Below are positions 1 to 8,094 of a DNA stretch of 38,845 bases, piece after piece. The translations under genes and the position numbers were made by a program. Location of the stretch: the NCBI GenBank assembly GCA_913062625.1, contig CAJXWP010000019.1:1-38845 (forward strand), read 5' to 3'. Positions within the stretch are counted from its first letter, which is position 1, and every line of letters starts with the position of its first letter. Below the pieces are notes generated by a model. It did no database searches and was not told the DNA's origin. It saw only the letters and a program-made list of their open reading frames with translations. The DNA comes from an uncultured Haliea sp. GTDB taxonomy: Bacteria; Pseudomonadota; Gammaproteobacteria; Pseudomonadales; Halieaceae.

Positions 1-4
1 AAAG

Positions 5-43
5 AATTCCCACTTCGTACCGGTGAATGCGAGGTGGGGAATT
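5..43. promoter_or_regulatory. Long hairpin upstream of the first cold-shock gene
   Basis: Bases 5-17 pair with 30-43: 13 base pairs with one bulged G (39) and one T-G wobble (14/33), closing a 12-base loop. It ends 33 bases before the cold-shock ATG. No T-run follows on either strand, so it is not a textbook terminator. It could be the end of an upstream transcript outside the window or a structured element of the cold-shock leader. The structure is seen in the sequence; the role is inference. Confidence 0.5.
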
Positions 44-76
44 ACAATCATTCACCAACAATTTTGAGTATGTAAT

Positions 77-283
77 ATGAGTAAAGGTACTGTTAAGTGG
101 TTCAATGCAGATAAAGGTTTCGGTTTTATTACTCCAGAAGACGGCGGTAAGGACCTTTTCGTTCACCACTCAGAGATAAAGACTGGCGGCGGTTACGCGA
201 CTCTGAATGATGGCCAAGAAGTTGAGTTTGAAGTTGGTCAAGGCCAGAAGGGTCCTTGCGCTAATAACGTTAAGCCTCTTTAA
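77..283 (+). CDS. Cold-shock protein, CspA family
   Basis: This 68-residue protein is a single cold-shock domain, a small OB-fold that binds single-stranded RNA and DNA in the cytoplasm and melts RNA structure. The RNP1 motif KGFGFI lies at residues 13-18 and RNP2-like LFVHH at 27-31, preceded by the usual GTVKWFN strand. The length matches the CspA family. The start is the ATG at 77; the upstream sequence has only a weak GAG match to a ribosome-binding site, as is common in this family. It stands alone, with a structured leader at 5-43 and a strong terminator at 307-337. Which paralogue it is, and whether it is cold-induced, cannot be read from the sequence. Confidence 0.95.
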   Translation: MSKGTVKWFNADKGFGFITPEDGGKDLFVHHSEIKTGGGYATLNDGQEVEFEVGQGQKGPCANNVKPL

Positions 284-306
284 CGCTCGCATCTGGCAAC
301 AAATTT

Positions 307-337
307 AGCGGTGGCCTAGCCACCGCTTATCTTTTTT
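307..337 (+). terminator. Rho-independent terminator of the cold-shock gene
   Basis: A perfect 9-bp stem (AGCGGTGGC at 307-315 with GCCACCGCT at 319-327) closes a 3-base CTA loop and is followed by TATCTTTTTT. It lies 24 bases after the cold-shock stop codon and before the convergent end of batD. On the opposite strand the hairpin is followed by AAATTTG, so it works best for the plus strand. Confidence 0.92.
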
Positions 338-350
338 GATTAATCCCTAG

Positions 351-2036
351 TTAGATCTCCTTTGGATAGAGCCTTATCTGCTCTGTTACTCCAATATTGC
401 CATTCCCACTCGCTCGGCGTAATCTGCGTAAGCAGTCAGCAAGACCAGTGCCACTCCAGTTATTCTGATTCGCGCTATAGAGACAAGTATTTAGCGTGTT
501 GATCTCTCTCGTAAGCTCTTCATCTGTGAATTGCCTTGCGACCTCCTCAAGAGACACAGCTGCGGCCTTTGGGTAGAGAGTTCCTGTCCACGTAACGATT
601 GCGCCTCGTGTTTGAGCCGCATTGTTATCGCGGCAGGCTGCGAGCAGCTGCTTAAAAATCTGTTTCTCCACGGAAGTGTCCGGCGCGCTCGGCTTGTTAG
701 GCGTTTTTGAACGGCGGACTCGCCAGAGGTATGCCAGGGTGAGGGCCCAGCCTAGCAGGCTGACTGCGCTGACGAGTTTCCAGACCGATCGTTCTAACCA
801 AGACGGCAGGGGAGTAGCCAGTGGTGTGGCAGCAATATCAATGGGAGCAGCGGGCAGCGCGGGCTCTGTTGTGAGGTTAGTGATTTCAGCCGCTGCCACG
901 TTAATTTCACGTTCGGGCAACACCGCATATTCCAGCTGTTCGGTCTGTGTGTTCCACCAGGGAATGCGGATCTCTGGAATCAGATAGGATCCGGATCGAA
1001 CGGGCACCACTGCGGCGCTGTCCTGTCTGATACCCACCAGACCATCAGCCACTTCTTGCTCGCTGATTTGGGGTTGATCGGGGTAGTACTTAAGTCCGTC
1101 GATGGGGGTAAATAGGATGGGTGGTAATTGGGCACCCTGCAAGCCCTCACCAAGAATCTGGATAGTGCGAGTGGTGGATTCGCCGACCCGCAGTTCATTT
1201 GGCTCAGTGGACCAGTTTTCCTGCAGCGTCAGATTCTGAGCGGGTAGCCAAGTGTCTGCGGTAAAACTGCTAGGCTTAGGGAGTACGTTAATGGACAGCG
1301 GTTTGCTGTTGCGGCGAAGAAGTTGCCCACTGCCGCCAAGATCGAACACGCTCTGCCGACCGCGGCTGATGCGTCCGGAAAACACTTGCGCAGGAATCTC
1401 CAGAGTCCCACTTTGCTCAGGAAAAATCGCGTAGCGCACTTCATCTACCCGCCATGGTCGCCCATCGATGTTACGTTGGAAAGAATGTTGCTCCAGTGGT
1501 TTTACAAAGGCGTTGTCCAGTTTTAGTTCAGAAATACTGCGCCCATCGAGGCCGATGGACTGTTGAACGCGCAAGGTTAGAATAACCTGACCTTGCACAT
1601 AAACGCTGTCTTGGTTGACTTCTACGTCGAACACAACCGTTTGTTCGCCAGCCGGAATCGCGGACGCAGGGCTGACCTGAATCCGCATACTTTGCGTGCT
1701 ATTTTTTCCTGCTCGAATCGAAGGTACGTCTAAGTTGCCTACACGTCTCGGCATGAGATCGATGATGACTTTTCGGGTTTGAGACATGCGGCCATTGACG
1801 ATGCTGGTGCTGCTGTTCGTTGAGCGTCCGATGATTTCGAAATTCTCGGTCAGATTGCTCAAATCCGCATCCTTCAGTTTTTCATTCTCTGTGGCAATAA
1901 TGGTGAGTCGCAAGGTGTCACCAAGTGCAACCCTATCGCGATCCAAACTGGCGGTTATGGCTCCCATGGCGGCAGAGCCGCCAAGTGTCATGATCAATAT
2001 GACCAGACCTGCCAGTGTATTGCTAATAGGTTTCAT
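351..2036 (-). CDS. batD: BatD-like protein of the MoxR/Bat operon
   Basis: Last gene of the moxR-bat operon. BatD-family proteins are exported, membrane-anchored proteins thought to work with the VWA proteins BatA and BatB in envelope stress or aerotolerance; the biochemical role is not settled. The sequence shows an N-terminal hydrophobic signal (LAGLVILIMTLGGSAAMG), then the typical opening AITASLDRDRVALGDTLRLT, beta-rich repeats, and a C-terminal membrane segment (LVSAVSLLGWALTLAYLW) before a basic cytoplasmic tail. The open frame extends to 2165, but I prefer the ATG at 2034-2036 (about 561 residues), because GGGAGG lies just before it and the signal peptide follows. That start overlaps batBC by 14 bases. 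An ATG at 2076-2078 is the main alternative. Confidence 0.85.
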   Translation of the reverse strand: MKPISNTLAGLVILIMTLGGSAAMGAITASLDRDRVALGDTLRLTIIATENEKLKDADLSNLTENFEIIGRSTNSSTSIVNGRMSQTRKVIIDLMPRRVGNLDVPSIRAGKNSTQSMRIQVSPASAIPAGEQTVVFDVEVNQDSVYVQGQVILTLRVQQSIGLDGRSISELKLDNAFVKPLEQHSFQRNIDGRPWRVDEVRYAIFPEQSGTLEIPAQVFSGRISRGRQSVFDLGGSGQLLRRNSKPLSINVLPKPSSFTADTWLPAQNLTLQENWSTEPNELRVGESTTRTIQILGEGLQGAQLPPILFTPIDGLKYYPDQPQISEQEVADGLVGIRQDSAAVVPVRSGSYLIPEIRIPWWNTQTEQLEYAVLPEREINVAAAEITNLTTEPALPAAPIDIAATPLATPLPSWLERSVWKLVSAVSLLGWALTLAYLWRVRRSKTPNKPSAPDTSVEKQIFKQLLAACRDNNAAQTRGAIVTWTGTLYPKAAAVSLEEVARQFTDEELTREINTLNTCLYSANQNNWSGTGLADCLRRLRRASGNGNIGVTEQIRLYPKEI

Positions 2037-3822
2037 CATCCCTCCCAAGGCCCTGTTCTTGTCGTTGACGACTTTCATAAAGAAATTTTCTCTGCAGTAA
2101 TCCTGAAGGGTCGTCGGGTATCCGTCGCAGCCACTGCTCCATCGCTTGATCACGCTCCTCGTCACCGGCCTCGGCGGTATTCACGGGTGGCACTTCCTGA
2201 GGCTCTTCTGGTTCCTCTGGCGCGCCCTCCTGTGGTTCTGCCTCCTCTGGATCCGCTTCATCCTCAGACTTACTGTCATCCTGATCTTGCTGATCTTGCT
2301 GATCTTGCTGATCTTCTTGATCCTGCTGATCCTGCTGATTCTGCTGATCTTGCTGCTCTTCTTGATCCTGCTGATCCTGCTTTTGGTCTTGATCCTGATC
2401 CTGGTCCTGGTCCTGATCTTGATCCTGGTCTTGGTCTTGTTGCTCCTGTTGCTCCTGTTCCTCTTGTTGCTCTTTAAGCTTCTTCAGTAGCGCGAGATTT
2501 TCCTGCGCGTCAGTGCGATCGGGCTGAAGCACGAGTGACTCTTCGTACGCTGCAATTGCCTCGTCGAGTTGTCCAGCCTGCGCAAGGGCGTTGCCGCGGT
2601 TGTACGCGCTATTGGCGTTGTTGAGATCACTGAAGTGTGTGACCGCAGATTCATAGTCTTCGCCACGATAGGCCGCTGTACCTGCCCATTCAGGATTCTT
2701 AAACAGCGTGGCAGCAGTCTGGTCGTCACCGCGTTGTAAGGCTTGCTGCCCCTGTTGATCGGGTGTCAGCCACAGATCATCCCAGACCCCAGCGCTGGCC
2801 GGCTCTGGTTGCATCAGGAAGAGTACCGGCAGTAGTGTCAAAATCCAGCCACGTCGAAACAGCCCCAACGCGAGCGGCAATAGCGCCAGTACAAAGAAGT
2901 AGCCCTGGTCCTCCCATGCATCGGCGGTCCTATCCAATGCCAGGGTCTCTTCAGATTCATTCAGTAGGTTTTCTGTTTGTAGAAATTCAAGGTCAGTGTC
3001 GTCTATCTGCAGACGTCTATAGCGGCCTCCAGTTTCGCCGGCGAGTTTACGCAAGGCTGTCTCGTCGAGTCGCGGCATGACAATGGCGCCCGTATCGTCT
3101 TTAAGAAAACCACCCTCGGACAGTGGAATAGGCGCACCCGTGGCAGTGCCAACGCCGATAATATTCAACTGTGACGGACTCTCTGCCATGACCTTTTCAA
3201 TAGCATCACTGTCCCTGTTGGAGATCCCATCGGTCAACAAGAGTATTGTGCCGCGTCGAATGCCAGCAGAGCGCAACAGCTCCAACGCTTGTATCAGTGC
3301 GCTTACCGGATCACTCCCGGGTAGGGGCATCATGTCGGGGTGAAGTGCCGGAAGCAGGTTGGCGACGGTCAGTGTGTCGTCAGTGAGGGGCGTAACGATA
3401 TGGGCATCGCCTGCATAGGCAATTAGCCCCGTTTGTCCTTCACGACGCTGCTGTAATAGATCGAGTACCTTTTGTCGCGCGCGATCGACGCGTGAAGGGG
3501 CGAGGTCTGCCGATTTCATTGAAGCGCTCAAATCCAGTAGCACGACGAGTGCGTCCTGTTTTTGGTGAATGGGCTGAGGAATTTTTTGCCAGCTGGGACC
3601 ACTGGCCGCCACTGCAGCAATGAGCCAGCCCAACAGTACGAGCGGAAGTAAGTTACGGCCGCGAGCGCTCGCGCTGTCTCCCACCAGATGGCGCAAGAGG
3701 TCAGGTGCAATCACTGTATCCCAGCTACCTGTGCGGCCCCTTTGCCGCCAGAGCAGTACAATCAGGATAAGAGCGGGTACCAGTGTCCAGAGCCACTCGG
3801 GCCGCATCAGGTGCATGCTCAT
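2023..3822 (-). CDS. BatB/BatC fusion: VWA domain plus TPR and acidic Gln-rich tract
   Basis: This 599-residue membrane protein joins what are separate BatB and BatC proteins in other bacteria. Residues 10-25 and 57-73 are membrane helices. A von Willebrand A domain follows with a MIDAS motif (DLSAS, D97-S99-S101) that would bind a metal ion and a partner protein. Further hydrophobic segments lie near 310-345, TPR-like helices near 370-450, a tract of almost only Q, D and E at about 449-515, a Pro/Glu-rich linker, and the C-terminal motif WLRRIPDDPSGLLQRKF seen in this family. The start overlaps the batA stop as TGATG, with AAGGAG before it, which suggests translational coupling. The VWA and TPR parts are likely in the periplasm or exposed at the membrane; the partners are probably BatA and BatD. 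Confidence 0.9.
   Translation of the reverse strand: MSMHLMRPEWLWTLVPALILIVLLWRQRGRTGSWDTVIAPDLLRHLVGDSASARGRNLLPLVLLGWLIAAVAASGPSWQKIPQPIHQKQDALVVLLDLSASMKSADLAPSRVDRARQKVLDLLQQRREGQTGLIAYAGDAHIVTPLTDDTLTVANLLPALHPDMMPLPGSDPVSALIQALELLRSAGIRRGTILLLTDGISNRDSDAIEKVMAESPSQLNIIGVGTATGAPIPLSEGGFLKDDTGAIVMPRLDETALRKLAGETGGRYRRLQIDDTDLEFLQTENLLNESEETLALDRTADAWEDQGYFFVLALLPLALGLFRRGWILTLLPVLFLMQPEPASAGVWDDLWLTPDQQGQQALQRGDDQTAATLFKNPEWAGTAAYRGEDYESAVTHFSDLNNANSAYNRGNALAQAGQLDEAIAAYEESLVLQPDRTDAQENLALLKKLKEQQEEQEQQEQQDQDQDQDQDQDQDQDQDQKQDQQDQEEQQDQQNQQDQQDQEDQQDQQDQQDQDDSKSEDEADPEEAEPQEGAPEEPEEPQEVPPVNTAEAGDEERDQAMEQWLRRIPDDPSGLLQRKFLYESRQRQEQGLGRDDETY
2280..2473. repeat. Imperfect 6/9-base repeats encoding the Gln/Asp/Glu tract
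   Basis: On the plus strand this reads as degenerate copies of CTGATCTTG and CTGATCCTG (9-base units) merging into GATCCT/GGTCCT hexamers. On the coding (minus) strand it gives runs of QQD, DQ and EQQ. All unit lengths are multiples of three, so gain or loss of units would change tract length without a frameshift. It also creates long shadow frames on the plus strand that are Leu/Ile-rich and not credible genes. Confidence 0.9.
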
Positions 3823-4868
3823 CAGGGCTCCTTTTGCGGATTGTGCCGCTTAGCAGCGCCACGCCAACTGATGGAATGCCAGCAGTGTCGCAGCGCTAAC
3901 AGAAAACTTAGCAATAGCGCCGCAAGCAGTGGTACGTAGCCTAGAGACTGTCTCGGGCGGTAGGTCGCGGTTGACTGTTCTTGGGGCTCCAATTGGTCCA
4001 GCAGTTGGTAGATCGTGGCGAGTTCCTGTGGGTTGCGAGCCCTAAAATACTGGCCTCCGGTTAGGCGGGCGATTTCCTGCAGTCCAGCCTCGTCCAGCTC
4101 CGCTGACGGATTGACCTGACGACTGCCGAAACTAGAACCGAATAAACCCGGTAAGTTCATCGCATCTGCCCCAATGCCAATGGTATAAATCCGAATGCCA
4201 AGGCTGGCCGCGAGTTTTGCTGCGTCCAGGGGTTTTACTGAGCTCGCAGTGTCTTGGCCATCGGTGAGAAGGATTAACACGCGACTCTCTGCAGGTTGGT
4301 CCTTAAGTCGCTTGACGGCTAGGCCAATAGCGTCGCCAATGGCTGTCTCCTTCCCAGCAAATCCGATTTGTGCCTCCAACAGAAAGCGTTTGACGGTGGC
4401 TGTATCAAAGGTCAGTGGAGACTGCACGTAGGCGTTAGTGCCGAACAGGATAAGACCTAGGCGGTCGCCGGCCCTTTGGCCTATGAAGTCTGCACCCAAT
4501 TGCCTGACCGCTTCCATACGGGGTACGAGGGATTGCCCCACCTGCATATCCTCGATTTGCATCGACCCGGATATATCAACCGCCATCATCAGATCACGCC
4601 CACTGTTAGGAAGTTCAATGGCTTCTCCAATCCACAGGGGTCGTGCTGCAGCTGTGAGTAATAACAGCCACACTAGCCACAGTAGCATCAAGGGTATGAG
4701 GCCTCCGCGCCCTGTGCGACTGCCCTGCGCTTCACTGATTTGTCGCCATTCCTGGTAAAAGGGTGCGCGCAATGCCGGCTGCTGACTGGTCGCGGTCGGC
4801 GCTAGTTTTCCCACCAGCCAGGGCAGGGGTGCTAATAGTAATAGCCAAGGCCAGGTCCATTCAATCAT
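3822..4868 (-). CDS. batA: BatA-like VWA-domain membrane protein
   Basis: This 348-residue protein has a hydrophobic N terminus (residues 5-20), a second membrane helix at about 58-73, a VWA domain with an intact MIDAS (DISGS, D98-S100-S102), and a C-terminal membrane helix at about 310-330. That is the BatA/YfbK-type architecture: a metal-dependent adhesion domain held at the inner membrane, in a complex whose assembly is thought to be driven by the MoxR ATPase. Its ATG overlaps the stop of the DUF4381 gene as ATGA, and its stop overlaps the next start as TGATG. Both signs point to coupled translation in one operon. Confidence 0.92.
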   Translation of the reverse strand: MIEWTWPWLLLLAPLPWLVGKLAPTATSQQPALRAPFYQEWRQISEAQGSRTGRGGLIPLMLLWLVWLLLLTAAARPLWIGEAIELPNSGRDLMMAVDISGSMQIEDMQVGQSLVPRMEAVRQLGADFIGQRAGDRLGLILFGTNAYVQSPLTFDTATVKRFLLEAQIGFAGKETAIGDAIGLAVKRLKDQPAESRVLILLTDGQDTASSVKPLDAAKLAASLGIRIYTIGIGADAMNLPGLFGSSFGSRQVNPSAELDEAGLQEIARLTGGQYFRARNPQELATIYQLLDQLEPQEQSTATYRPRQSLGYVPLLAALLLSFLLALRHCWHSISWRGAAKRHNPQKEP

Positions 4869-5341
4869 AGTGCCGCCTTGTGACGCTTGATCCAGTGCTG
4901 TGCCGACTTGTGCAGCTGCTCCACGTCTATCTCAGGGCAGGTCTTTTGATACACCGCGTCGCTGAACATCGATTCAAAGTGTTGCTCATGGGGCAGACTG
5001 GTGTTGAGAAATGTGCGCCAGTCCTCGCCGTGCGAGGCTGCTATGTCGGCGCGAGGATAAGCCACCAAGGCAACGCTTTTGAGTAGCGTATTGAGTTCAC
5101 TTAGATACTGACCGGGTTCTCTTTTTGCATGGTAGTCCGTGTGCAGACGCTGCAGCTGAATAAGAGCGCGACGCCTATAAGCGTTTCGCCTATAGCGCGA
5201 GAGCAACACATAGACCAGACTCGCCACACACAGTATCACTGCTAGGAGTAACAGCCACCAGCCGAGCGCAGGAGGCCACCATCCGATCAGCTCTGGCTGC
5301 CGCAGTGGGTGCAAATCAGCTAAGGGGTCCTGTGGGTTCAT
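4865..5341 (-). CDS. DUF4381 small membrane protein of the Bat operon
   Basis: This 158-residue protein has one strong membrane helix (about residues 24-48, PALGWWLLLLAVILCVASLV) after a short N terminus with the family opening DPLADLHPLRQPELIGWWPP, then a basic, helical cytoplasmic part. DUF4381 proteins sit between the DUF58 and BatA genes in many proteobacterial operons; their function is unknown. Both its start and its stop overlap neighbours as ATGA. Partnership with the VWA proteins is inferred from position only. Confidence 0.88.
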   Translation of the reverse strand: MNPQDPLADLHPLRQPELIGWWPPALGWWLLLLAVILCVASLVYVLLSRYRRNAYRRRALIQLQRLHTDYHAKREPGQYLSELNTLLKSVALVAYPRADIAASHGEDWRTFLNTSLPHEQHFESMFSDAVYQKTCPEIDVEQLHKSAQHWIKRHKAAL

Positions 5342-6279
5342 CGGCGCGTGCCGCCGTAGTATTGCTGCAACAAGCTAAACGGTGCTTGATCGGTGGACGC
5401 CTGCAGCAAGGGTACGCCCAAGCCCAGCAGATCACTGCTGAGCAGGTCACGTTGCTGCTGCAGTCGGTCGCTATAGGCTAAGCGCAGGCGACGGTCATCA
5501 GTGCGCAGCTCGCTGCGTTCGCTACCGTTAGTGACCGCGTAGGTGCCTGCCTTTGGGAGTTCAGTTTCCAGCGGGTCAGAGCAGGCGATTGTGGTCAGTT
5601 CCGTGTGTTTGGCGAGTTCAAACAAATGCTCTCTGGCGCGTTCATGCGAGGCACCGCGAAAATCACTAATCAGAAACAGGCTGGTACCGGGACGGGCAAT
5701 TCGTCGCAAGTTAGAGAGCATGCGCGCAAAACTGTCGTGCTCTTCAGGAGAATGCTGGGGTAGAGCCTGATTGTAGTGGGCGATCTGTGACAGCAGTGTG
5801 AGCACCGTTTTTCGACTGCGGCGGGGACGAATTTCCTGGTGTCCGCTATCGTTGAACACTAGCCCTCCCACGCGATCACCTTCATTGAGAGCGCTCCAAG
5901 CCAGCAGACTGGCAAGTTGTCCCGCTAAAACTGACTTGAAGCAATGGCTTGAGCCGAAGAACATACTGCTACGCTGGTCCACCACGACTAAAACGGGCCG
6001 CTCTCGTTCCTCGCGAAATAATTTTGTGTGCGCGCTGCCGGTCCGGGCGGTGACGCGCCAGTCAATGGTTCGAATGTCATCGCCAGGTTGGTAGCGTCGC
6101 ACTTCTTCAAAATCGATGCCACGCCCGCGAAAATTGGTTTTGTTGGGCCCGGCGAGATTGCTCAGAGCGCGTTTTTTGCGTCCAAGCTTGAGTTGCTTCG
6201 AGGGAAACCGCAGGGCAATGAGCTCGTTCAGTTCCACATAGGCGCCGCGAGCGGGAGCGTTAATATCGGCCAGGTGCAT
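5338..6279 (-). CDS. DUF58 domain protein of the MoxR/Bat operon
   Basis: This 313-residue protein carries the DUF58 signature: GRGIDFEEVRRYQPGDDIR followed by TIDWRVTAR (about residues 52-80). A VWA-like core strand follows with VVVDQRSSM (98-106), a degenerate MIDAS. No membrane segment is evident, so it should be cytoplasmic or peripheral. DUF58 proteins nearly always follow a moxR gene and are thought to link the AAA+ ATPase to its membrane targets. The start codon ATG at 6277-6279 lies 8 bases after the moxR stop with a poor ribosome-binding site, suggesting translation depends on moxR. Its stop overlaps the next gene as ATGA. Confidence 0.92.
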   Translation of the reverse strand: MHLADINAPARGAYVELNELIALRFPSKQLKLGRKKRALSNLAGPNKTNFRGRGIDFEEVRRYQPGDDIRTIDWRVTARTGSAHTKLFREERERPVLVVVDQRSSMFFGSSHCFKSVLAGQLASLLAWSALNEGDRVGGLVFNDSGHQEIRPRRSRKTVLTLLSQIAHYNQALPQHSPEEHDSFARMLSNLRRIARPGTSLFLISDFRGASHERAREHLFELAKHTELTTIACSDPLETELPKAGTYAVTNGSERSELRTDDRRLRLAYSDRLQQQRDLLSSDLLGLGVPLLQASTDQAPFSLLQQYYGGTRR

Positions 6280-6287
6280 GCTTGATC

Positions 6288-7244
6288 TCAGCCCACTGGA
6301 ACGATGGACAATAGCTCCTCTATGACTTTGTCCGGCGTGACACCGTTGGCCTCTGCTTCGAAAGTCAGTATGAGTCTGTGGCGCAGCACATCTGCCGTGA
6401 CAGCCTGAATATCGTCGGGGCTGACAAAATCTCGGCCCTTGAGCCAGGCATGTGCTCGGGCACAGCGATCGATAGCGATGGTTGCGCGAGGACTACCACC
6501 GTATTCAATCCAGCCCGCCAGCTCTTCGCTGTAACGGGCGGGTGTGCGTGTGGCCATTACCAGCTGCACCATGTACTGCTCTACGGTGTCAGACATATGC
6601 AGTGCCAGTATTTCCTGACGCGCAGCGAAGATGCTCTCCTGCGTTAACGGTATGGGTGGACTGTCGGTACCGCTGGTTGCTTCGGCGCGTGTGAGTCTAA
6701 GAATCTCCGTCTCAGCGGCGGTATCGGGGTATCCCACACTGACATGCATCAGGAACCGGTCCAGCTGTGCCTCGGGCAGTGGGTAGGTGCCTTCCTGTTC
6801 GATCGGATTCTGGGTCGCCATGACCAAAAACAGGTCGGGCAATGTGTACGTCGTGCTGCCGACACTTACCTGGCGCTCTGCCATGGCCTCCAGCAGTGCA
6901 GACTGAACCTTGGCAGGCGCGCGGTTGACCTCATCCGCCAGCACCAAGTTATGAAAAATGGGGCCCTTCTGAAAGTGGAAGCTGGCCTCCTGAGGCCGAT
7001 AGATTTCCGTCCCGGTGACATCGCCTGGCAATAGGTCTGGCGTAAACTGGATGCGATGGAAGCTGCCCTCTAGGCCCTCTGCCAGCGATTTAATGGCTCT
7101 GGTCTTGGCAAGCCCCGGCGCGCCTTCGACCAATAGGTGTCCGTCTGCAAGGAGGGCAATAACCAGCCGTTGAACCAGGTGACTTTGGCCGATAATTTGC
7201 CCACTAAGCCAGTCCTCGAGTGCTCTGATGTCTGCGTTCGCCAC
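6288..7244 (-). CDS. MoxR family AAA+ ATPase
   Basis: This 318-residue cytoplasmic AAA+ ATPase belongs to the MoxR family, chaperone-like enzymes that activate or assemble VWA-domain proteins. Walker A is GAPGLAKT (residues 41-48); Walker B with the MoxR hallmark is VLADEVNRAPAKVQ (101-114); the sensor 1 region reads MATQNPIEQEGTYPLPEAQ. Length and full-length similarity fit the family. It starts with GTG at 7242-7244, six bases after a clear AGGAG. It is the first gene of the operon moxR-DUF58-DUF4381-batA-batBC-batD, behind a leader with two inverted repeats (7296-7312, 7323-7349). The likely clients are BatA and BatBC. Confidence 0.95.
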   Translation of the reverse strand: MANADIRALEDWLSGQIIGQSHLVQRLVIALLADGHLLVEGAPGLAKTRAIKSLAEGLEGSFHRIQFTPDLLPGDVTGTEIYRPQEASFHFQKGPIFHNLVLADEVNRAPAKVQSALLEAMAERQVSVGSTTYTLPDLFLVMATQNPIEQEGTYPLPEAQLDRFLMHVSVGYPDTAAETEILRLTRAEATSGTDSPPIPLTQESIFAARQEILALHMSDTVEQYMVQLVMATRTPARYSEELAGWIEYGGSPRATIAIDRCARAHAWLKGRDFVSPDDIQAVTADVLRHRLILTFEAEANGVTPDKVIEELLSIVPVG

Positions 7245-7295
7245 GATTGCTCCTGTGTGGTGTGTTAAAAAATAATTCTGCGGTTATTGGCCTCG

Positions 7296-7349
7296 AACGC
7301 TGTCGAAGCGTTGTCTTTCCGCGCCAGCATTGTAGCTGAAGATGCTGGC
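7296..7349. promoter_or_regulatory. Two inverted repeats in the moxR leader
   Basis: AACGCT (7296-7301) pairs with AGCGTT (7307-7312) across 5 bases. GCCAGCAT (7323-7330) pairs perfectly with ATGCTGGC (7342-7349) across 11 bases. Both lie between the AT-rich candidate promoter and the GTG start of moxR, so they would be in the 5' untranslated RNA. Neither has a T-run. They could be leader hairpins or protein-binding sites; the role is unknown. Confidence 0.45.
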
Positions 7350-7507
7350 CAGTCCACTGTTCATGTTTTTGTGGTGCTACATAATATAATTTCTGTGACT
7401 GATCCAAAGATGAAAAGTTCCACGAGGAGCCTCATCATTTGCAGAATGTAATAAACGTGCGAGGAGTGATCGGACACAAATTGCCCGTTTACCGGCAACA
7501 ATTAGGC

Positions 7508-7541
7508 ACTCGTTAGACAGCGCCCCGCGCCGCAAACGAGT
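7508..7541. terminator. Compound inverted repeat downstream of rmf
   Basis: ACTCGTT (7508-7514) pairs with AACGAGT (7535-7541), and inside it GCGC (7520-7523) pairs with GCGC (7527-7530). It lies about 90 bases after the rmf stop on the minus strand. It lacks a good T-run, so calling it the rmf terminator is tentative. Confidence 0.35.
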
Positions 7542-7630
7542 ATTCTTTGTGAGAGTCTGCGCGCCAGTCGGCTATCTCAAGCTTTTGCGTAAGCGGCGAC
7601 CAAGGCGGCTAATGAAAGTGCGTGAACACG

Positions 7631-7834
7631 TCAGATTGTGCGTATTTTGTGAACCCCAGACACACCTGTTAGCCCATCCCATTGATCGCTGCGGCCTTCT
7701 CGCCACCCCGTCACCCAGTTTTGCCGCTGTCCTTCTTCTACATGCGGACAAAAATCGAGACTGCGTCCGCCAACGCCGGCTTGATAGCCTCGATCAAATG
7801 CCCTCGAATTCATATCACGTTTTTGTCTTCTCAT
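7631..7834 (-). CDS. rmf: Ribosome modulation factor
   Basis: This 67-residue basic protein aligns along its first 50 or so residues with ribosome modulation factor, which binds 70S ribosomes in slow growth and dimerises them into inactive 100S particles. The start MRRQKRD, the core RGYQAGVGGRS and the motif GWREG match the family closely, as do the CPH and QRQNWV segments between them. The ATG at 7832-7834 has GGAG eight bases upstream. The protein has about 12 extra C-terminal residues compared with the 55-residue E. coli protein. A longer plus-strand frame overlaps it but has no family resemblance. The gene stands alone between moxR and a PhnA-type gene, which fits its usual single-gene, growth-phase-controlled expression. 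Confidence 0.9.
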   Translation of the reverse strand: MRRQKRDMNSRAFDRGYQAGVGGRSLDFCPHVEEGQRQNWVTGWREGRSDQWDGLTGVSGVHKIRTI

Positions 7835-8094
7835 ATACTATGCTCCGATACCGACTTTGCTCTCGAGGGACGCGAAACTTGGCTGTCTGGTTTGCTAGCT
7901 CGGCGGCCTATTGGTGTGACGCTATGTTGTGCCTATAAGCGCGTCAAACGGCGACGCAATATAGCGATGGGCACCACAAATGCACGCCTTCAATAAAACC
8001 AAAACCGGGCTTATAAGTCGACGATTATTTTGTTCTGAACAGCCCCATCCATATACCGCATTTTTGAAATACTGACTCTTGAAGGGGATCAACG

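Larger units (their letters stand above)
7245..7630. other. 386-base gap upstream of moxR
   Basis: No credible gene on either strand. It holds two inverted repeats in the moxR leader, an AT-rich stretch near 7384-7400 (ATAATATAATTTC on the plus strand) that may contain the moxR promoter on the minus strand, and a compound inverted repeat at 7508-7541 downstream of rmf. Reading frames that overlap here have compositions unlike the real genes. Confidence 0.6.

Noticed and set aside
622-987. A 121-codon plus-strand frame inside batD
   Set aside because: Shadow frame within a gene that has signal peptide and membrane-segment support on the other strand.
2146-2490. Long plus-strand frames across the batBC repeat (Leu/Ile-rich and Ala/Asp/Pro-rich)
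   Set aside because: They are mirror images of the Gln/Asp/Glu repeat, have no ribosome-binding site and lie inside a well-supported gene.
7549-7938. A 129-codon plus-strand frame opposite rmf
   Set aside because: It has no family resemblance and Cys/Arg/Leu-rich shadow composition, whereas the minus strand encodes a clear ribosome modulation factor with a good ribosome-binding site.
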